This document shows positions 6,947 through 7,620 of a DNA stretch of 7,620 nt, in pieces. The position numbers and the translations under genes were made by a program. Origin of the DNA: Synergistaceae bacterium (GTDB lineage: Bacteria; Synergistota; Synergistia; Synergistales; Aminobacteriaceae); contig JAFSNU010000160.1 in NCBI GenBank assembly GCA_017447325.1, forward strand, positions 1-7,620, read 5' to 3'. The notes under the pieces are model-generated. The model was not told the origin of the DNA, made no database searches, and saw nothing but the letters and a program-made list of their open reading frames with translations. Numbering within the stretch: the stretch's first letter is position 1; the number at the start of each line of letters is the position of its first letter.

Positions 6947-7035
6947 ACGGCTCAATCCGTATGTTAACTCTGCGAGGCTTGCGGAGACGCTGTAACTTTT
7001 AAAGCTTAATAAATTTCTAAAGCTTTGAGAGTTAC
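6947..7035 (-). promoter_or_regulatory. Structured flagellin 5' leader with three adjacent hairpins
   Basis: Read 5' to 3' on the - strand there are three hairpins. The first (7035-6992) has outer arms GTAACT/AGTTAC and inner arms AAAGCTT/AAGCTTT, about 16 pairs including two wobbles, with a loop of about 11 nt. The second (6986-6968) pairs CTCCGC with GCAGAG around AAGCCTC. The third, small one (6960-6947) pairs ACGG with CCGT around ATTGAG and places a GGA at the stem-loop edge, just upstream of the ribosome binding site. No T-run follows any of them, so attenuation by intrinsic termination is unlikely; translational or mRNA-stability control is more plausible. The first hairpin's left arm and loop recur in the second leader copy (7239-7265), but the right arm does not. 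Confidence 0.5.
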
Positions 7036-7043
7036 CCCCCCCC
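7035..7043 (-). repeat. Homopolymer of nine G on the flagellin strand
   Basis: Nine C in a row on the + strand, within very AT-rich DNA, abut the large hairpin and lie about 107 nt upstream of the flagellin start. Copy B of the leader unit has no such run. Tracts of this kind are prone to slipped-strand length change. Confidence 0.8.
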
Positions 7044-7126
7044 GCAAAAATACTTACTTTGCAAACCGCCATATTACTTACCGCCTTTCGCTAAAATGAA
7101 AATATTTTAATAATTTTTATATTATT

Positions 7127-7153
7127 TTTTCGGCGTATTAAAATTAAAACTTA
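7127..7153 (-). promoter_or_regulatory. Possible sigma-28 (FliA/SigD) flagellin promoter
   Basis: On the - strand TAAG (7153-7150), 15 nt, then GCCGAAAA (7134-7127) resembles the sigma-28 consensus TAAA-N15-GCCGATAA with two mismatches. It points at flagellin and would give a leader of about 190 nt. The AT-rich setting makes chance similarity to the TAAA part likely; the GCCG core is the informative element. Confidence 0.45.
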
Positions 7154-7191
7154 AAATTTTAAATTTTAATTTTACGGGAGAGTTTTTAATT

Positions 7192-7242
7192 ATGAAACTT
7201 GCAGTGGATTGCAGCTTTACGAGGCTTGGTGAGACGCGGTAA
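7192..7242 (+). other. 16-codon open frame behind a duplicated ribosome binding site
   Basis: ATG at 7192 follows TTTACGGGAGAG, the same sequence that precedes the real start at 7462. It encodes only MKLAVDCSFTRLGETR before TAA and runs into the start of leader copy B. It has no family signature. The simplest reading is the stump of a gene removed when the leader was duplicated or deleted; a leader peptide is possible but unsupported. Confidence 0.3.
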
Positions 7243-7461
7243 CTTTTAAAACTTAATAAATTTCTAAGCCAATTTTCTCGCTTTACGTCTCGCTATATTA
7301 CTTACCGTCTTTCGCGAAGATTAAATATTAAACATAAATAAAATTAATTTTAAAATTTTAAAAAGTAATTATTGACATTACAAATTTATTTGCTAAAATT
7401 TTTAACGTAATAAATTTAATTACAAATTTAAAATTTAATTTTACGGGAGAGATTTTAAGAC
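7212..7461 (+). repeat. Leader unit, copy B (in front of the exported-protein gene)
   Basis: This is the diverged direct duplicate of 6941-7191. It starts at CAGCTTTACGAGGCTTGG, includes GTAACTTTTAAAACTTAATA, ATATTACTTACCGTCTTTCG (7295-7314) and ends with TTTACGGGAGAG (7440-7451). It differs by a GAGACG...CGTCTC inverted pair (7231-7236 and 7285-7290) and by the sigma-70 promoter at 7372-7399. Confidence 0.75.
7372..7399 (+). promoter_or_regulatory. Sigma-70 promoter with extended -10
   Basis: TTGACA (7372-7377), a 16-nt spacer and TAAAAT (7394-7399), preceded by TGC (7391-7393) as an extended -10. It would start transcription near 7406 and drives the gene at 7462. Confidence 0.8.
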
Positions 7462-7620
7462 ATGAAGAAAGTTGTTTTAGCGTTAGTTTTAGTTTTAGCT
7501 TTAAGTTTGAGTGCGTTTGCGGAAGTTTTAAAGCAGCCGGTGATTAAGGCCGTGAATTTGACTACCGGAGCTGTCGCAGTGTATGATTATGAAGATATTA
7601 AACTTCATGCGTACGCGACC
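7462..7620 (+). CDS. Exported protein of unknown function, N-terminus only
   Basis: The first 53 codons are visible; the gene continues beyond the window. Residues 1-20 form a classical signal peptide: MKK, a Val/Leu/Ala hydrophobic core, and SAFA before Glu-21 as a signal peptidase I site. There is no lipobox cysteine, so a soluble periplasmic or secreted protein is predicted. The mature part begins EVLKQPVIKAVNLTTGAVAV and goes on through YDYEDIKLHAYAT. I do not recognise a family with confidence; a metallo-hydrolase-like secreted protein is one faint possibility. The start is supported by GGGAGA (7445-7450), 11 nt upstream, and by the strong promoter at 7372-7399. It is transcribed away from flagellin, and the frame is intact as far as it can be seen. 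Confidence 0.85.
   Translation, partial: MKKVVLALVLVLALSLSAFAEVLKQPVIKAVNLTTGAVAVYDYEDIKLHAYAT

Larger units (their letters stand above)
6941..7191 (+). repeat. Leader unit, copy A (next to flagellin)
   Basis: This is a direct, diverged duplicate of 7212-7461. Shared blocks in order are CAGCTTTACG (6940-6949), GCGAGGCTTGCGGAGACGC (compare GAGGCTTGGTGAGACGC), TAACTTTTAAA-GCTTAATAAA, AATTTCTAA, ATATTACTTACCGCCTTTCG (7071-7090) and TTTACGGGAGAG (7171-7182). Copy A has an extra stretch (6951-6970) carrying the GGA hairpin, plus the run of nine C. It lacks the TTGACA promoter of copy B. Confidence 0.75.

Noticed and set aside
6992..7035. Hairpin as an intrinsic terminator
   Set aside because: Neither strand has a T-run after the stem: C9 follows on the + strand, mixed sequence on the - strand.

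Overview
The window suggests a motile, host- or anaerobe-associated bacterium, most plausibly of the Synergistota. The clues are a tripartite tricarboxylate transporter (TTT) operon joined to anaerobic-type metabolic genes, a very long flagellin whose post-D1 segment (WSSD..., then a GN-x-R-I-E-I...AQVQK stretch) resembles Synergistota flagellins as I remember them, moderate-GC coding DNA and very AT-rich intergenic DNA. The phylum is inferred from family memory, not from a database search.

Left part (1-3247, all + strand): a decayed operon. In order it holds remnants of tctC (1-359), tctB (531-1045), tctA (1052-2021), a GarR-type tartronate semialdehyde reductase (2040-about 2495), a DUF362 protein (about 2495-2843) and the C-terminal part of a QueG-like double 4Fe-4S protein (about 2844-3247). 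Every one is broken by frameshifts, internal deletions or a stop, yet the surviving pieces keep clear family sequence and several ribosome binding sites are intact. A functional version would import a small organic acid (TctC binds it outside the cell, TctA/TctB carry it across the membrane) and reduce a C3 semialdehyde. Two of the deletions have fused neighbouring genes. An array of about eight 9-10 bp units sits inside tctB.

Middle part (3248-6927): an inverted-repeat, probably bidirectional terminator separates the graveyard from a single intact - strand gene for a giant flagellin of 1197 residues. It has complete D0/D1 ends and about 930 residues of variable surface-exposed sequence.

Right part (6928-7620): a 534-base divergent intergenic region. 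It contains two diverged copies of a roughly 250-base unit, a run of nine G (read on the flagellin strand), stacked hairpins in the flagellin leader, a sigma-28-like promoter for flagellin, and a strong sigma-70 extended -10 promoter driving a rightward gene for an exported protein that runs off the window. The long intact flagellin frame argues that the breaks in the left part are real decay, not sequencing error.
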